From contig JAFQQQ010000008.1 of the NCBI GenBank assembly GCA_017410525.1, forward strand, positions 1 through 55,781: a stretch of DNA of 55,781 nucleotides, in the 5' to 3' direction. Positions 55,457 to 55,781 of this stretch are shown piece after piece. The number at the start of each line of letters is the position of its first letter. Within the stretch, counting starts at the first letter, position 1. The notes beneath the pieces were generated by a model. The model was not told the origin of the DNA. It did no database searches and worked only from the letters and a program-made list of their open reading frames with translations. The translations under genes and the position numbers were made by a program. The DNA is from Bacilli bacterium. GTDB taxonomy: Bacteria > Bacillota_I > Bacilli_A > RF39 > UBA660.

Positions 55457-55690
55457 TTACCTTATATTAATAATTCTATGAGCATTCGCTCTAATACTTT
55501 CTCCGAATATATAGTGATTATCTAATAAATAATTTAAATCTGGATAATGGTTCTTTTGATTAGAATATTCTATCGCACAAATAGTACAACCTGTTTCAGT
55601 TTTTTCTATTTTATAGTCTAAACTATATAATTTAAATTCAACACTACCATTTTGATTATAAAGATTTTCTAATGTACTTATATTATCCAT
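55457..55690 (-). CDS. Uncharacterised element protein, 77 aa
   Basis: A small soluble beta-rich protein (SVEFKLYSLDYKIEKTETGC, CAIEYSNQKNHYPDLNYLLD) with two Cys. It is reminiscent of small proteins found in Firmicute mobile elements, but no family is recognised. GGTGGTTTT precedes the ATG. It ends at a weak hairpin. Confidence 0.5.
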   Translation of the reverse strand: MDNISTLENLYNQNGSVEFKLYSLDYKIEKTETGCTICAIEYSNQKNHYPDLNYLLDNHYIFGESIRANAHRIINIR

Positions 55691-55739
55691 AAAACCACCA
55701 CTAATAATAGTATATCATAAAAACAAACAAATGTTATAT

Positions 55740-55781
55740 TTATCTTTCTAATTCTTGTTTTTTTCTTTCGTTAAATATATC
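55740..55781 (-). CDS. C-terminal end of an element gene entering from the right edge
   Basis: Thirteen codons (DIFNERKKQELER) and a TAA stop are visible. The charged tail gives no clue to function. Confidence 0.4.
   Translation of the reverse strand, partial: DIFNERKKQELER

Noticed and set aside
1-55781. CRISPR arrays, rRNA and tRNA genes, insertion sequences
   Set aside because: No regular repeat-spacer pattern, no rRNA/tRNA-like GC-rich cloverleaf stretches and no transposase genes were seen in reading both strands. A dedicated tRNA search was not possible here.
41109-55781. Interpreting the element as a prophage
   Set aside because: It has no capsid, terminase, tail or lysis genes in the visible part, while a VirD4/TraG coupling protein and the giant methylase-helicase are typical of conjugative elements. 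The unseen remainder could still change this.

Overview
The window is very AT-rich DNA (roughly a quarter G+C by eye) with short intergenic gaps, AGGAGG/GGTGA ribosome sites, TTGACA/TATAAT promoters and U-tract terminators. This points to a low-GC Firmicute (Bacillota, Bacilli). Two alpha/beta-type small acid-soluble spore proteins, a YunB homologue, a SirA-like protein next to YneF, and a SpoVD-like penicillin-binding protein indicate a spore-forming lineage, or one recently descended from spore formers. A class B sortase, an anchored surface protein and the conjugative element would suit a gut Bacilli/Erysipelotrichia-type organism, but the taxonomic placement is inference.

Region 1 (1-17.6 kb) is mostly cell-wall synthesis and division on the minus strand. 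In order it holds the start of an Amidase_3 hydrolase, mraY, murE, a candidate type I toxin-antitoxin locus, a nucleoside deoxyribosyltransferase-like gene and a second murE. Then come arginase, fmt, a D,D-carboxypeptidase, yebC and rnc. A divergent yidD-metal-binding lipoprotein operon follows, then yneF, a sirA-like gene and the mraZ-rsmH-ftsL-ftsI operon. That operon has four MraZ boxes spaced exactly 10 bp apart beside its promoter.

Region 2 (17.7-40.3 kb) is general chromosome. It has a MacB-type ABC transporter, an HtrA protease, an orphan DUF1016 fragment, uvrA, a class I glutamine amidotransferase, and a hybrid histidine kinase whose phospho-acceptor His is Arg. Two SASP genes, thiI, yunB, a CBS protein and a zinc-ribbon/RDD membrane pair follow. 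Next are sortase B, an FtsW/SpoVE protein, a second mraY, an NPNTG-anchored surface protein, lactate dehydrogenase and a papain-like YiiX-type protein.

Region 3 (about 41.14 kb to the right edge) is the left end of an integrative, probably conjugative, element. It carries a large serine recombinase, a SHOCT-like small protein behind an attenuator-like leader, a 2317-residue ArdC-like/DNA-methylase/SNF2-helicase protein, a VirD4/TraG coupling protein and several small unknown proteins. No relaxase or VirB4-type ATPase lies in the window, so the element must continue to the right. It is inserted inside a SpoVD-like gene, exactly at the codons for the conserved SxN active-site motif. Only the 3' part of that gene (transpeptidase C-terminal part plus one PASTA domain) is present.

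The two most notable things are the compact type I toxin-antitoxin locus (about 2996-3318), supported by a full set of RNA signals, and the recombinase element splitting a sporulation-type PBP gene. The second resembles the known developmentally excised elements (skin in sigK, SPbeta in spsM), although programmed excision here is only a hypothesis.
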